Assembly (NCBI GenBank): GCA_024276825.1
Contig: JAJRWI010000010.1
Location: 62,001-126,000 of the forward strand
Direction: 5' to 3'
Source of the DNA: an archaeon
GTDB lineage: Archaea > Asgardarchaeota > Thorarchaeia > Thorarchaeales > Thorarchaeaceae
DNA length: 64,000 bases
Shown here: positions 63,757-64,000 of the stretch, one piece after another
Numbering within the stretch: the stretch's first letter is position 1
Layout of the letters: each line of letters starts with the position of its first letter
Program-made: the position numbers and the translations under genes
The notes under the pieces: generated by a model
The model's input: the letters and a program-made list of their open reading frames with translations, nothing else
What the model was told of the DNA's origin: nothing
Databases searched by the model: none

Positions 63757-64000
63757 TCTGACTGAAGATTAAGAAGGTTCAGGCCGGTCTTTTCATCATA
63801 GGTCCGAAGCAATTGGTAGTCAATACTAGTTATCATGAGTTCCAGAGTGACCGACACCTTGCATCCGGGCATCACATGGCCCCCATAGCAGTTTCCTTGC
63901 TTGTCAGCAGCGACCATGTGGGCATGCACTACGATAGCACCATCCTTCAATGTGGAGATGTTGCCCATACATGAAACCACCTCCAGATGACGATCAATGT
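63753..64000 (-). CDS. PPC/DUF296 domain protein (5' end outside window)
   Basis: Partial; the frame is open to the window edge, and the GTG at 63980 is internal. Sequence (LEVVSCMGNISTLKDGAIVVHAHMVAADKQGNCYGGHVMPGCKVSVTLELMI, split here) shows HAHM and the GGH metal-binding histidines of PPC (plant and prokaryote conserved) domains, which are trimeric and may bind DNA. Only the C-terminal part is present. Confidence 0.88.
   Translation of the reverse strand, partial: IDRHLEVVSCMGNISTLKDGAIVVHAHMVAADKQGNCYGGHVMPGCKVSVTLELMITSIDYQLLRTYDEKTGLNLLNLQSD

Overview
The window reads as a piece of archaeal chromosome, most likely from an Asgard archaeon; Thorarchaeota would be my first guess, but no rRNA is present to confirm it. 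Archaeal markers are aIF5A with a hypusine site, Nob1, PCNA, ABCE1, bifunctional FBP aldolase/phosphatase, archaeal-type triosephosphate isomerase, the archaeosine enzymes ArcS and RaSEA, and a NurA-HerA-Mre11-Rad50 operon. Eukaryote-like families (an alpha-SNAP-like TPR protein, a longin/roadblock-like protein, a Par14-like parvulin, an IFT52-like GATase-type domain) fit Asgard. Genes are dense and short-spaced, use ATG, GTG and TTG starts, and mostly carry Shine-Dalgarno-like motifs.

Layout. 0-6 kb: glutamine synthetase (partial), aminotransferase, CDF metal transporter, PAC2 proteasome chaperone, orphan 2-oxoacid oxidoreductase gamma subunit, YwlE-like phosphatase and a methyltransferase. 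6-7.3 kb: an AT-rich patch with two winged-helix-like genes, one frameshifted. 7.3-16 kb: FAD oxidoreductase, TPR and longin-like proteins, YjbQ, NAD kinase-Nob1-small protein operon, aIF5A, Lrp regulator, tRNA-Leu(CAG), frameshifted peroxiredoxin. 15.8-18.9 kb: a CbiMNQO-type nickel/cobalt ECF transporter facing NikR across a shared promoter with a perfect palindrome. 18.9-24.1 kb: secernin-like hydrolase, secreted protein, frameshifted HAD hydrolase, OsmC, and a YkgJ-PHP-Mut7C operon. 24.6-37.8 kb: ABCE1, nucleoside phosphorylase, FBP aldolase/phosphatase, divergent PCNA, MFS transporter, parvulin, TIM, DUF89, Nif3 and a large exported PHP-domain protein.

38.5-41.9 kb: two almost identical tRNA-Arg genes (CCG and GCG anticodons) bracket 3.3 kb of AT-rich sequence coding for an exported protein, an ABC transporter whose ATPase has an in-frame stop, and a second exported anchored protein. 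This accessory cassette is the least familiar unit in the window.

42-64 kb: a carbonic-anhydrase-like protein, thioredoxin, a helicase-ArcS-RaSEA operon, a DUF11-like protein with no visible export signal, a degenerate metallo-beta-lactamase-fold protein, nurA-herA-mre11-rad50, two tandem paralogous multipass membrane proteins, an IFT52-like/coiled-coil protein, a HIT protein and a partial PPC-domain gene.

Four genes are interrupted, three by single-base frameshifts (two at homopolymers) and one by TAA. They need checking against raw reads before being called pseudogenes.
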